A stretch of 64,000 bases of DNA from Bradyrhizobium sp. sBnM-33 (GTDB lineage: Bacteria > Pseudomonadota > Alphaproteobacteria > Rhizobiales > Xanthobacteraceae), in the NCBI RefSeq assembly GCF_032917945.1, contig NZ_CP136624.1, positions 2,170,001-2,234,000 on the forward strand. Direction: 5' to 3'. Shown here piece after piece: positions 38,614 through 47,629 of this stretch. The notes beneath the pieces are model-generated. The model had not been told where the DNA came from. It was given only the letters and a program-made list of their open reading frames with translations, and searched no databases. The position numbers and the translations under genes are program-made. Within the stretch, counting starts at the first letter, position 1. Each line of letters starts with the position of its first letter.

Positions 38614-39705
38614 TCACAGTCCCACTGTGGATTGCTGCTCCCTCGGGTAAAAAGTCGCGTGTACCCGTCGGGCGCAAGAAACAGCAGATTCCAGATCCTG
38701 AAACTCGTATGTCCTCTGTTGATCCCTATTAATCTCAGTAACTAATACTACTTTCGAAAGATCTGAAGGTGTAATCCCTTGTTGTGCAAGTGTATTGAGA
38801 GCAAAATGAGAGTCATGACTCAAATAAACCTCGCATGTTTCAGGCCGCCCCACCTCGATCCACGTGATGTCGAGTGAGTCCAGGAGAGCTAGCGCTACCT
38901 GCTGTTCAGAAAGACTACTGAATCTTACCCTTTTAGCCGATCGATCTATCACAACGGTCGCCGCGTCTCCCACGCTGCCTACGAGTGTTCCAACGGTTTC
39001 CCGTGGCACTAACGCTTTACAAGAAATCACAATTCCTCGTGTGGAAGCGTACTCAGCGGCTCTACAGTGAAGCACTTTAGCACCGCGACGGGCTATACGA
39101 CTGACAGTAGCATAGGAGATTTCCCGGATCAGCCTCGCTCCCTCCACCAGGTGCGGGTCCGACGTATAGATGCCACACACATCCGAATAAATTTCGCACG
39201 AACTACTTCCTACGATATCGGCAACCACCACAGCGGTTAAATCCGAACTATTACGGCCGAGCATTGAGACGCGCCCGCTCGTATCGGCGCCCTGGGCGCC
39301 CGCTACTATTACAACTCGATTTGCGTCCAGCGCCCTACGAAGAGGTGCCTTATCGATATTTTCGATGCACACTCGATTGGATCCCGAGGAAGTGTGGATC
39401 CCCAACGAATAACCAAAGAGCGATGATACCGGAACCGAGTATCTCTCCAACGCAGCCTCAAGTAAGCCGACGGAAACAATCTCTCCTGTTGTAAGCACAG
39501 TGTCCAAAGCTGCACTCTGGCATCGGTCGTTTACAGATAACGCCAGTGCCTTTAGTGACTCTGTCACCCCGTACATCGCACTAACAACGACGACAACTTT
39601 ATCTGCATCAGTGGCCAGTCTGTTCATTATGTGCGCAGAAACGGACCGGTAGTCATTCGCCGCGCGAAACGAAGAGCCGCCGAACTTCATGATCTTGACT
39701 GTCAC
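38614..39705 (-). CDS. Aspartate kinase, short form
   Basis: The enzyme phosphorylates aspartate, the first step toward aspartate semialdehyde, lysine, threonine and diaminobutyrate. The kinase domain shows VKIMKFGGSSFRAANDY, VVVVSAMYGVTE, VSMLGRNSSDLTAVVVA and SDVCGIYTSDPHLVEGARLI. At 363 residues it is shorter than usual (about 400-460), because the C-terminal ACT regulatory part is reduced and diverged (SDLSKVVLVTEINRDQ). That suggests weak or absent feedback inhibition. It starts at GTG 39705 with no strong Shine-Dalgarno; an ATG at the MKFGGSSF codon is an alternative. It may serve the EctB-like aminotransferase. Confidence 0.87.
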   Translation of the reverse strand: MTVKIMKFGGSSFRAANDYRSVSAHIMNRLATDADKVVVVVSAMYGVTESLKALALSVNDRCQSAALDTVLTTGEIVSVGLLEAALERYSVPVSSLFGYSLGIHTSSGSNRVCIENIDKAPLRRALDANRVVIVAGAQGADTSGRVSMLGRNSSDLTAVVVADIVGSSSCEIYSDVCGIYTSDPHLVEGARLIREISYATVSRIARRGAKVLHCRAAEYASTRGIVISCKALVPRETVGTLVGSVGDAATVVIDRSAKRVRFSSLSEQQVALALLDSLDITWIEVGRPETCEVYLSHDSHFALNTLAQQGITPSDLSKVVLVTEINRDQQRTYEFQDLESAVSCARRVHATFYPREQQSTVGL

Positions 39706-40331
39706 TGCATAATCATCCCGCTACCCGATTTGACGGCACATTAGGCCGGCGCACAGATGGATGCACCTACCACGACTGGGAGTGCGCCACCAATCGGATT
39801 GCGATTGGCAATCGAGTATGAGGATCATTTCCGGCTTTGCCTGCTCTATCATCAGCTGGTCCAACTCCCATGTACCCCGATCACTGACGCCGAGGACTTC
39901 CCTGGCTGTTGACGATCGCGTTAGTACCGGAAAGGATCCCGTTGTTCATCGACCTGCTTCTGTGATGCTTGAGGGCGAGCCGCGCGAGATCGCGCGACCC
40001 GCGTCGTTCAAAAGACGTAGCCCGCACGCTTGCGGCGCTGAATGGCCGCCAGTCCGCAAGGCAGTAGGGCTGCGAGGCCTTCGGAGAGCGGCACGAGCAA
40101 CAGTTGCTGCTCGGCCGGCCTTCCACGGCGTTGTACAAGCCGCAAACGGCTCATCGATTGCCGGCCAATCGATCGCGGCGACGCGGCACGCGTTATCGTC
40201 GGTCACGCCGACAGCGAAGCGGCAGCTTCAACGAGGCCGGCGGCATCGCAGCGGGACCCTCGATCCGCCCTCGCTCTTGCCGCCTCGTCAGATCGCGGGT
40301 TCGCCCGGAACAACACCGCGCCCTCGACGCT
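39706..40331. other. Intergenic region upstream of the aspartate kinase
   Basis: Arg/Ala/Ser-rich frames fill this GC-rich stretch on both strands without any family motif. I support no gene. Confidence 0.35.
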
Positions 40332-40559
40332 TCAGTAGCGAGTCTCAAGATCGGGCGTGGCGCCTTCCTTGTAGTTCTCAGGCTTTGCGCCTTCAGGCAA
40401 GCGGATGTTGAACGGGCCGATGCCCGTTTGACTCCGATTCACCAACTGCACCGAGTAGCCAAAGATCTGGCTGCGATCGTGCCGCCACAAAGCATGCCCA
40501 GACACACAGCATCTCTCGAGAACGCAAATGACGCACTGTGGTGCGGCCGAGGGGATCAC
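40332..40559 (-). pseudogene. Unrecognised C-terminal coding fragment
   Basis: The leftward frame ends SQIFGYSVQLVNRSQTGIGPFN and IRLPEGAKPENYKEGATPDLE before a stop. The composition is protein-like and unlike a shadow frame. I cannot assign a family, and there is no start signal. Confidence 0.3.
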
Positions 40560-40726
40560 AGAACATCATCCATCTGGATTCCGATCCGCACAATGGGCTT
40601 ACGAACGATCTGCGTAATGACGACGGTTCAAAGAAGAACCAGCGGCCGAGAACAGCGTTTCGATTGAATTCATCTGCTAACGCAGTTCACGGCTGCACGT
40701 TATCTCCAACGCTTGTTGTCGATCTC

Positions 40727-42106
40727 CTATGGATCGCCAAACACAGCATTGATGGCATCCGTCGTCTTCTGGACTATGATATCAGCTTCGTCCTTGGTTA
40801 GGCAGAGCGGCGGCGCGAGGCCGAGAATGTCGCCCTGCGGCAGGGCGCGAGCGATGACGCCGCGCTCGAGCAGCGCGGCGGCGACCTGCGGACCAACCTT
40901 CTGCGATGCGTCGAAGAAGACGCGATCGTCCCTGTCCTTGACGAATTCCACCGCAGCCATCAGCCCGTCGCCGCGCACTTCGCCGACGTTTCTGTGGTCG
41001 CCGAGCGCCCCAGTCAGCTCTGCGCGAAAACAAGCGCCCGTATCGCTAGCATTCGCGATCAGGCCCAACTCGTCGATGAGTTCCAGATTTGCAATGCCGG
41101 CCGCCGCGCAGATCGGATGCGCGGAATAGGTCCAGCCATGACCGATGGGGCCGAGTTGGTCGGAGCCTTTTACGACCACCTGCCAAACCTTGTCGGAGAC
41201 GATGACGCCCGATAGCGGCGCATAGGCCGAGGTCAGCCCCTTGGAAACGGTGATCAGGTCAGGCGTAATGCCGTAGTGGTCCGAACCAAACATCGTGCCC
41301 AGGCGGCCAAAGCCGGTGACGACTTCGTCGGCGACGAGCAGCACGTCGTATTTCCTCAGCACGGCCTGGATCTTCTCCCAATAACGGGCAGGCGGCGGAA
41401 CGATGCCACCAGCGCCGAGGATCGGCTCACCGATGAAGGCCGCGATTGTATCGGGCCCCTCTGCCACGATCATTTGATCGAGCTTGTCGGCACAGGCCTG
41501 CGCGAACTGCTCCTCGTTCATCAACCGGTCCGCGCGGCGGAAATAGTAGGGGGCCTCGGTGTGCAGGATGGGCGGACGCGGCAGGTCGAAGGCCTTGTGG
41601 TAAAGTTCGAGCCCTGTCAGCGAGCCGGTCATGACGCTCGAGCCGTGATAGCCGCGCCAACGCGAGATGATCTTCTTCTTCTCCGGCCGACCGAGCACAT
41701 TGTTGTAGTACCATATCAGCTTAATGTTCGTTTCGTTGGCATCGGAGCCCGACGTGCCGAAATAGACGCGGCTCATGCCTTTCGGCGCGCGATCGATGAT
41801 CATCTTAGATAGCCTGATCGGGGCTTCCGTGCCGTGGCCGACAAACGCGTGGTAGTAGGCGAGTTTTCTCGCCTGATCTGCGATTGCCTCGACGATCTTT
41901 TGTCGGCCGTACCCGACATTGACGCAAAAAAGACCCGCAAAGGCGTCGAGGCTGATATTGCCGGACGTGTCGGTGACGTAGACTCCTTCGCCAGCGCCGA
42001 TCACGCGTGTCGGGATTTCACCCCGTGCATGCGCGCCGACATGCGTCGCGGGGTGGAAGAAGTGATCGCGGTCCCAAGCTGTAAGTTCGTTCGAGCTGCC
42101 GAGCAT
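40727..42106 (-). CDS. Class III aminotransferase, putrescine/GABA-pyruvate type
   Basis: This 459-residue PLP enzyme resembles SpuC/GabT-type omega-amino acid:pyruvate aminotransferases. Features are DAFAGLFCVNVGYGR, YFGTSGSDANETNIKLIWYYNN, ISRWRGYHGSSVMTGSLTG, ADEVVTGFGRLGTMFGSD and the PLP lysine in LITVSKGLTSAYAPLSG. The ATG at 42106 follows GGAAAGGAG. On the same strand just upstream is a broken succinate-semialdehyde dehydrogenase, the next enzyme in GABA breakdown. So the pair once handled putrescine or GABA. The aminotransferase itself looks intact. Confidence 0.88.
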   Translation of the reverse strand: MLGSSNELTAWDRDHFFHPATHVGAHARGEIPTRVIGAGEGVYVTDTSGNISLDAFAGLFCVNVGYGRQKIVEAIADQARKLAYYHAFVGHGTEAPIRLSKMIIDRAPKGMSRVYFGTSGSDANETNIKLIWYYNNVLGRPEKKKIISRWRGYHGSSVMTGSLTGLELYHKAFDLPRPPILHTEAPYYFRRADRLMNEEQFAQACADKLDQMIVAEGPDTIAAFIGEPILGAGGIVPPPARYWEKIQAVLRKYDVLLVADEVVTGFGRLGTMFGSDHYGITPDLITVSKGLTSAYAPLSGVIVSDKVWQVVVKGSDQLGPIGHGWTYSAHPICAAAGIANLELIDELGLIANASDTGACFRAELTGALGDHRNVGEVRGDGLMAAVEFVKDRDDRVFFDASQKVGPQVAAALLERGVIARALPQGDILGLAPPLCLTKDEADIIVQKTTDAINAVFGDP

Positions 42107-42131
42107 TGCGGCTCCTTTCCTGCGCTATGTG

Positions 42132-42930
42132 TTAGAACTGTCGAGGCATATATTTGAGATAAGGGAAGACCTCCGTGACTGGGCCGGAGCGCTGGCCAGT
42201 GGGGCGGACTAATCGGTGCCGCCGGAACCGGCCCGCCGGCAATCTCACCCGGTTGGCCGGTTCGCCGCCACGATGCCGTAATGGAGCGCCTATACCATGG
42301 GCTGATGCCGCGAGCCGTTCTCGGTTGACATAGGCGATCAGCCCGTACTCAGAGTCGTTGGCCCGTGTCATCACTTCCTGTTCGGTATTGAAAGATGCGA
42401 GCGCGGTGGCGAGGTCTCTGCGAGCATGGCGTGGGCCGCGTCTCGGAAATCGGTCAGCAGGCGCGGCTCACGAAAGAGGGCCAGCGGTAACGATCGCCTG
42501 CCACCGGCGAGACAACGCGCGCCGCGCGCCAGCGCATCGCGTAAGCACTCGTCAACGTTACGCGCGCCGCGTTCGTACATCAGCGGACCGATCTCAACGC
42601 CATCCTCGAGCTCACTACCGACCTTCAGTGCTGAGATACGTTTGGCGAAGGCGGTAGAGAAGGCCCTGTAAACTGGACACGGGACGCAGAGGCGGTTGTC
42701 TGCCAGACAGTCCTGACCGGAGGCCACGAAGTTGGCGCCAACCGCGGGTCCGATCACCTCGTCAAGGGCGGAGTCGTCCAACACGATCAAAGGTTCGTCG
42801 CCGCCAGGCTCCATCACCGGCCGCGTCGTGGTTGGCGCGCACTGGCCGGCGATCTTCTGGTCAATCTCTGTGCATCCAGTAAAGCTCATGGCACACACGC
42901 GCATCGGCGCACAGGACGTCGGCGAGTTGC
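42132..42930 (-). pseudogene. gabD: Succinate-semialdehyde dehydrogenase relic
   Basis: The reading MSFTGCTEIDQKIAGQCAP, VGANFVASGQDCLADNRLCV and GVEIGPLMYERG matches the aldehyde dehydrogenase family of GabD, with the active-site Cys present. The normal MELGG motif has become MEPGG. About the first 230 residues are missing, and near 42385 the frame slips: MLAETS ends in one frame and TRANDSEYGLIAYV follows in another. It is fused in frame at its 5' end to a PEP mutase fragment. Confidence 0.75.
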
Positions 42931-42934
42931 TTCT

Positions 42935-43171
42935 ATGAAGCTTTGCTGGGGTCGCGGTACCGAAGAGAGCGGGCAGTTGAGAGGGACGTCCAGACCGCTT
43001 TGAACCTGCGCGCTCGGCGATCGCGCCCGAGAGCCCATCATGCGCTTCCATGAGAATAGAGAAGTCGCGGTTGGAGTAGACTAGAGCGCTCAGCACTTCT
43101 GCATCCGACGAGTCAGCGCATTTATCAGAACCGTTGGCGAGAACAGATTGCGATTGATGTTGCATGTCCAA
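42935..43171 (-). pseudogene. Duplicate 5' end of the PEP mutase gene
   Basis: The frame starts MDMQHQSQSVLANGSDKC and reaches ILMEAHDGLSGAIAERAG. The intact gene at 48613 starts MQDQSQSVLANGPDRC and reaches FLMEAHDGLSGAIAERAG. After about 58 codons the similarity frays (GTATPAKLH against GYRDANEAS, one frame off), and the frame runs into dehydrogenase sequence. The DNA upstream of both starts is also similar, so a segment with the promoter was duplicated. Confidence 0.75.
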
Positions 43172-43212
43172 CGCCTTTGCGGGTGCCGTTTGATCGACCT
43201 GACCTTTATGGA

Positions 43213-43251
43213 CTAGTAGTTGACCTAGTTGTCATCTAGGTCAACTACTAG
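43213..43251. promoter_or_regulatory. Perfect 16-bp inverted repeat with 7-base spacer
   Basis: CTAGTAGTTGACCTAG and CTAGGTCAACTACTAG flank TTGTCAT. It ends about 40 bases before the PEP mutase-like start at 43171. A further half-site, GGTAGTTGACCGGG, lies at 43256-43269 and recurs exactly at 48693-48706 upstream of the intact PEP mutase gene. This looks like an operator; a hairpin terminator is less likely because no U-tract follows. Confidence 0.6.
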
Positions 43252-43429
43252 GTGTGGTAGTTGACCGGGCGGAAATAGTAGCACCTCGCTATAGGCTCGA
43301 GGCGAGATTCGCGACTGGACCTGACAAGTCGCAAGACGTTAGATCGTTGGTCGCAAAAATTAAAAACGCATGCGTTTAATCAGTGCATGGGCGGCCATGG
43401 CGATCGGCGTCAGTGTGGTACAATACGCC

Positions 43430-43889
43430 AAGCAGACCAGAGGTCTTTTCGGCAAAATCATCATCACCGGCACCTTACAGGATCGCATCGACACACTTGC
43501 GCATGTGCGGGAGCCCGGCATTAAGGTCTGCTGCGGCGACATCATCGGCATGGGCGAACGCGTCGTGGACCGGCTGGGCTACTCCTCCTACTCGCTAATC
43601 TTCCTACCCATCCCGAAAGCGTCCGATCAACCTGTGGAACGCAGTAACGGGTCGTCCCGATCCGATCGTAATGGTGTGTCTGGTCGCGACGGTCCGGATC
43701 TGCTGCCAAAGAGTGTAGTGCCGTTATCCGCCGGACGGCAGTATATGACAGATGAACTGCGGGCGCTGTCCTTTTGGTCGGCGCGAATTCGACCTTATCG
43801 GTTATGTACTGCTGATCACGAAAAACCCACAGCGTGACCACGAGGCGAATTTGCTGGACCGGCTCGGCATCGCATCCGGGCCTGCCTGA
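43430..43889 (+). pseudogene. bioB: Biotin synthase relic
   Basis: The frame reads LFGKIIITGTLQDRIDTLAHVREPGIKVCCGDIIGMGE, cut here into parts: GKIIITGTLQDRIDTLAHVR and GIKVCCGDIIGMGE are BioB signatures. Further on, LSAGRQYMTDELRALSF and, in another frame, LLITKNPQRDHEANLLDRLG complete the C-terminus with a stop at 43889. Two or more frameshifts and internal losses have occurred. The N-terminal iron-sulfur CxxxCxxC region is absent. Confidence 0.75.
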
Positions 43890-44572
43890 GCGGAACAGAG
43901 GGCGAGCGCGCTCTAGCGCAAACCTCAGCTTAGGTGGGGAATGCAGGTTGCGTAGATGAAAGGCGAGATCCATCGTGCGTTTAGATTATCGTGCGCTGCA
44001 GGACGCGGCAGGGACAGTGATCAATGCGTCGAAATCTGCGACGTCGAAGCCGGAGCGCGACTTCGCCACGTATGTGATGGCAGCAGCCTGGGCGGCAGGC
44101 GTCATTTGACTTAAACGCTGCGCGACTCGCGGTCCTGGAGACAAAACTACTATCGTTGCTTATGCCTCCTTTGCTGAGGCGGAAGCTAAACTCTTCAGGT
44201 CGCGTCTTGCTGGTTAATTGATAAAAATGTATCTTGCCAAGTTGAATCCAAAAGGCCGATGCTGAAGTGTTCGTTCTTCGTGGCCTTAGAACATTTGCGA
44301 ATGGATCCGTACTGTGCGAGTGAAGAATGAACTCAATCCGCGCGACCAGAGTTGGTAGGTATATTGCGGCCTTACATGTCCTAAAAGGAAGCAATCGGTT
44401 ACGCGGTCTCAAGCCACGCGCGGACATGATTTGGTTCGAACGATTGTCTTGCGCTGGCGAGCGCGCCGCGTATGAAAAAGTCGGTCGCTACCGCGCTCAA
44501 GGACGGCAGACGAATCAAGGCTTTTCGGCGCGGGGCGCACTGCCTGCGCTATTGGAATAGGATTAGCTGGTC
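43890..44572. other. Intergenic region upstream of the D-2-hydroxyacid dehydrogenase
   Basis: A short frame at about 43977-44109 (DYRALQDAAGTVINASKS to AAAWAAGVI) could be a gene remnant but is unassigned. AGAGTTGGTAGGTA at 44348-44361 matches 31635-31648 exactly. Confidence 0.35.
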
Positions 44573-45547
44573 ATGACAGTTTCCACATCTGCGGCAGACG
44601 ATGTCGTCACTGTCCTCATCAATGATGCCGCCGCCGATGACTATATGGCGTCGATCCGTAAACGCTTTCCCGATCTGCGCGTCTTGAGCGCCAAGGACGC
44701 GGCGTCACTAGATCGCCATATGGCGGAAGCAGACGTTCTCCTCGCTCCCGAGTTTCCTGTCGATTTGTTCGACAAGGCGCGTCGGCTGCGCTGGTTCCAG
44801 TGCAGCAACGCGGGCATCGATTCGATCCTGCCAGTCCGCGATCGCATCGGCGACATAGTCGTTACCAATGCTCGGGGTATACATGGCGAAATCATCGCCG
44901 ATTTCGTAATGGCGGCCATAACCATGATGCATTGGGACTTCCCGCGGTTTATTCGGGAACAGTCGCGCAAGGAATGGCATCCGCGAGATGTTGCGCCGCT
45001 CGCCGAGCGGACGCTCGGCGTGGTCGGGCTAGGCTCGATTGGCGCCGCCATCGCCCACCGCGGCAAAACCACCGGGATGACGGTGATCGGCTCGAAACGC
45101 GATGTGACCCAGCCGATCGCGAGCGTGGACAAGCTCTTCCCGCCGAATGGCCTCGCCGAGCTCCTGCAGCTCTCCGATTTCGTTGTCCTTGCAGTTCCTC
45201 ATGTTCCAGAAACAACCAAGCTAATCGGTCGCGAGCAGCTTCGGCTGATGCGCCGCACCGCGTTCCTGGTCAACATAGCCCGCGGCTCGGTACTTGTGGA
45301 ACGCGAGCTCATTGAGGAGCTCCGAGTGGGCACAATTTCCGGAGCCCTCCTCGACGTGTTTGAGCGAGAACCACTCCCAGCCGACAATGCACTTTGGACG
45401 ATGCCTAACGTCATCGTTACGCCCCATGTTGCCGGCTACCCGTCCGACTACGCCACTCGCGTGTTCGAGATCTTCGGCGACAACCTGCTGCGATTCCTCG
45501 AAAAGAGGCCGCTGCGTAACGTGGTCGACCTGAAGCGCGGCTACTGA
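44573..45547 (+). CDS. D-2-hydroxyacid dehydrogenase (NAD-dependent)
   Basis: A 324-residue cytoplasmic oxidoreductase that interconverts 2-oxo acids and D-2-hydroxy acids. The nucleotide-binding motif is GVVGLGSIGAAIAHRG near residue 148. The catalytic Arg lies in NIARGSVLVE, the Glu in DVFEREPLPADN and the His in VTPHVAGYPSDY. The ATG at 44573 has only a weak Shine-Dalgarno (GGATTAG). The gene lies 3 kb from the PEP mutase gene. Enzymes of this family can reduce phosphonopyruvate in some phosphonate pathways, which would fit, but ordinary 2-oxo acids are equally possible. Confidence 0.88.
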   Translation: MTVSTSAADDVVTVLINDAAADDYMASIRKRFPDLRVLSAKDAASLDRHMAEADVLLAPEFPVDLFDKARRLRWFQCSNAGIDSILPVRDRIGDIVVTNARGIHGEIIADFVMAAITMMHWDFPRFIREQSRKEWHPRDVAPLAERTLGVVGLGSIGAAIAHRGKTTGMTVIGSKRDVTQPIASVDKLFPPNGLAELLQLSDFVVLAVPHVPETTKLIGREQLRLMRRTAFLVNIARGSVLVERELIEELRVGTISGALLDVFEREPLPADNALWTMPNVIVTPHVAGYPSDYATRVFEIFGDNLLRFLEKRPLRNVVDLKRGY

Positions 45548-45555
45548 TAGAACTC

Positions 45556-45905
45556 ATTTGGCTCAGTCGATGATACGGCCGATGGCGCTCCAGAGCGATC
45601 GACCGATCGTTCGGCAGCTTTGCGCAGGAGGCCTTGAGCTTGGTAATGCGTTCTCGATCGGAGTGAAATCGGGGCTGTAGGGCGGGAGATGGCACGAGCT
45701 CGCGCCAGCAGCCTCGATCATCTGACGCACGCGCGGCCCGTTGTGGGGATAAGTTATCCATGGCCGCTATGTCGCTTGGTCGTAGCTCTGGTGGACCTTC
45801 TCGACATAAGTTTCGAACGCATCGCACCTGATCGGGCCATCGAGCCCCCAGGGAACGATGATGCCGCGTGTAGTGAGACCAGGGACGTAGTTTAGTGCCT
45901 TCCAA
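45556..45905 (-). pseudogene. IS630-family transposase, C-terminal relic
   Basis: Leftward frames give GTKLRPWSHYTRHHRSLGARW, PELRPSDIAAMDNLSP (second Asp region) and ITKLKASCAKLPNDRS (after the Glu region). Between them the sense jumps frame, with LPPYSPDF-like coding visible near 45690. This is the portion missing from the IS630 relic at 29 kb, but on the opposite strand, so they are separate insertions or a rearranged pair. Confidence 0.65.
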
Positions 45906-46066
45906 TATCCATGCCTTCAATTACATGGTAATCGCCTGATGTGCCTCAGGTAAGAAAATATCGAAAATACTTGCACATGCGCGTCATCGATAACACGCCG
46001 AGGATGAGCTATCTTCATCAGCAAGCCGTTATCTAGGCTCTCGACGTTCGAAAGGTCAACCTGATG
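45900..46066 (-). pseudogene. Second CmcI-like methyltransferase, short relic
   Basis: The frame reads VHQVDLSNVESLDNGLLMKI and RVIDDAHVQVFSIFSYLR. It aligns with FHQVDLSEVAAFDENLLMRL and LVIDDAHVQIFSIFSYLS of the intact protein at 17646. After a frame change, SGDYHVIEGMD matches SGDYYVLEDD. Only about 55 residues survive between an unknown left junction and the IS630 relic. A family duplication or two related acquisitions is implied. Confidence 0.75.
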
Positions 46067-46375
46067 AACATTTGGTGGCCGCGGCGGCTCTTCGCTCCTC
46101 AACGCAGCAATCGGCGTGCCACTCGGGGAATGTGGTGCTCGCTTGCCCAACGAAAGTAAGAAACGCATAGGTGGCAGCATGCTCACTGGTATGGCCGCGA
46201 CGCTTTGTCGGGTTCACGACATCGGCATCATCAACGGACATGGCCGGTACGACAAGGATGGAGCCTTAACGAGCCCGTCGTCGCTCGAGAGCCGGCTCCG
46301 CAAATTTGAACAGGTCGATAAGTGGAGTTTCTGCCTGACAGCGGGCACGCTGGTGCCTGCGAATCAGGAGCGACG

Positions 46376-46670
46376 ATGAGCAGACGAGCACGCCGGAACC
46401 ACGCACCGGCCTTCAAGGCGAAGGTGGCGCTTGCCGCCATCAAGGGCGACCGGACAATAGCTCAGCTTGCGAGCAGTTCGACGTCCACCCCAATCAGATT
46501 ACGGCGTGGAAGGCGCAGCTGGAGGGTGGCGCTTCCGGAGTTTTTGGACCTGGCAGCGCTGCGCCGGCCACGCCTGCGATCGATGTGAAGTCGCTGCATG
46601 CCAAGATCGGGGAACTGACGCTGGAGAACGATTAGAAGGAGCGCTCACCAAGGCGGGATTGCTGAGCGCA
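46376..46670 (+). pseudogene. IS3 OrfA, frameshifted
   Basis: It starts MSRRARRNHAPAFKAKVALAA and enters the HTH (DRTIAQLA), then loses a base near 46470. EQFDVHPNQITAWKAQLEGG continues in the next frame. A second lesion, near 46634, removes the slippery run before EGALTKAGLLSAKR. OrfA is therefore dead unless these are sequencing errors. Confidence 0.75.
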
Positions 46671-46675
46671 AAGCG

Positions 46676-47503
46676 ATGATCGACCGCGAGCATGATCTGT
46701 CGATCACCAGGCAGGCGGAAGTTTTACAGATCAGCCGCGGCAGCGTTTATTACCTGCCGCGGCCGGTGTCGTCCGACGACCTCGCGATCATGCGGCGTCT
46801 CGACCGGCTGCATCTGGAGTTTCCCTTCGCCGGGTCGCGAATGCTGAGAGGCCTGCTGGCTGCCGAGGGGTGCAAGATCGGCCGCCGGCATGTGAAAACG
46901 CTGATGCGGCGGATGGGGATAGAGGCGCTCTATCGCCGCCCGCGCACCACCAAGCCAGAGCCCGGCCACAAGATCCATCCATACCTGCTGCGCGGCTTGG
47001 AGATCACGCGACCGAACCAGGTCTGGGCGATGGACATCACCTACATCACGATGGCGAGTGGCTTCGTCTATCTCGCCGTGGTGCTGGACTGGGCAACACG
47101 TCGTGTTCTGTCGTGGCGGCTGTCGATCACCATGGAAGCAGCCTTCTGCGTCGAGACGCTGGAGGATGCCTTGGCTCGTCACGGCAAGCCGGACATCTTC
47201 AACGCGGATCAGGGCTCGCAGTTCACCGGACAGGCTTTTACCGGCGTGCTCGCCTACAACGGCATCGCGATCAGCATGGACAGCAAGGGCGCATGGCGGG
47301 ACAACGTGTTTGTCGAACGGCTCTGGCGCAGCATCAAATATGAGGAGGTGTACCTGCGGGCCTATGACAGCATCAGCGAGGCGCGCAGCTCGATCGGCCG
47401 ATATCTCGACTTCCATAACAGCAGGCGTCCCCATTCGAGTCTTGACGGCAGCACGCCGGATCAAGCCTACTTCACCCCGCTGCCACTCCGCATGGCAGCC
47501 TAA
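46676..47503 (+). CDS. IS3-family transposase OrfB
   Basis: A 275-residue integrase-core protein. HTH-21 is FAGSRMLRGLLAAEGCKIGRRHVKTLMRRMGI. Catalytic residues lie in VWAMDITYITMA (Asp), FNADQGSQFTG (Asp) and DNVFVERLWRSIKYEEVYL (Glu). It is related to the OrfB at 35.3-36.3 kb but clearly diverged, so these are different IS3 elements. Confidence 0.9.
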   Translation: MIDREHDLSITRQAEVLQISRGSVYYLPRPVSSDDLAIMRRLDRLHLEFPFAGSRMLRGLLAAEGCKIGRRHVKTLMRRMGIEALYRRPRTTKPEPGHKIHPYLLRGLEITRPNQVWAMDITYITMASGFVYLAVVLDWATRRVLSWRLSITMEAAFCVETLEDALARHGKPDIFNADQGSQFTGQAFTGVLAYNGIAISMDSKGAWRDNVFVERLWRSIKYEEVYLRAYDSISEARSSIGRYLDFHNSRRPHSSLDGSTPDQAYFTPLPLRMAA

Positions 47504-47525
47504 CCCCCGGCAGAGGCTCCACCTA

Positions 47526-47629
47526 TCGGCGCGGAAACTCTGTTCAGACAACCGGGACCAGCTCTATCGTACCTCCAACACCAGGATGGCCAACAAGTGC
47601 TTCGTTCGAGATTGCAGTGGAACGTGTCA
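47526..47629. other. Short spacer downstream of PEP mutase and IS3
   Basis: No gene is present. The two flanking genes converge here, and no obvious shared hairpin terminator is visible. Confidence 0.35.

Larger units (their letters stand above)
46319..47525 (+). mobile_element. IS3-family insertion sequence (about 1.2 kb)
   Basis: Ends are TAAGTGGAGTTTCTGCC at 46319 and its imperfect inverse (GGCAGAGGCTCCACCTA) at 47525. No clear target duplication was found. It holds a damaged orfA and an intact-looking orfB. Confidence 0.8.

Noticed and set aside
43213..43251. Reading the palindrome as a rho-independent terminator for the bioB relic
   Set aside because: No run of T follows on either strand, and the same half-site recurs upstream of pepM, favouring an operator.
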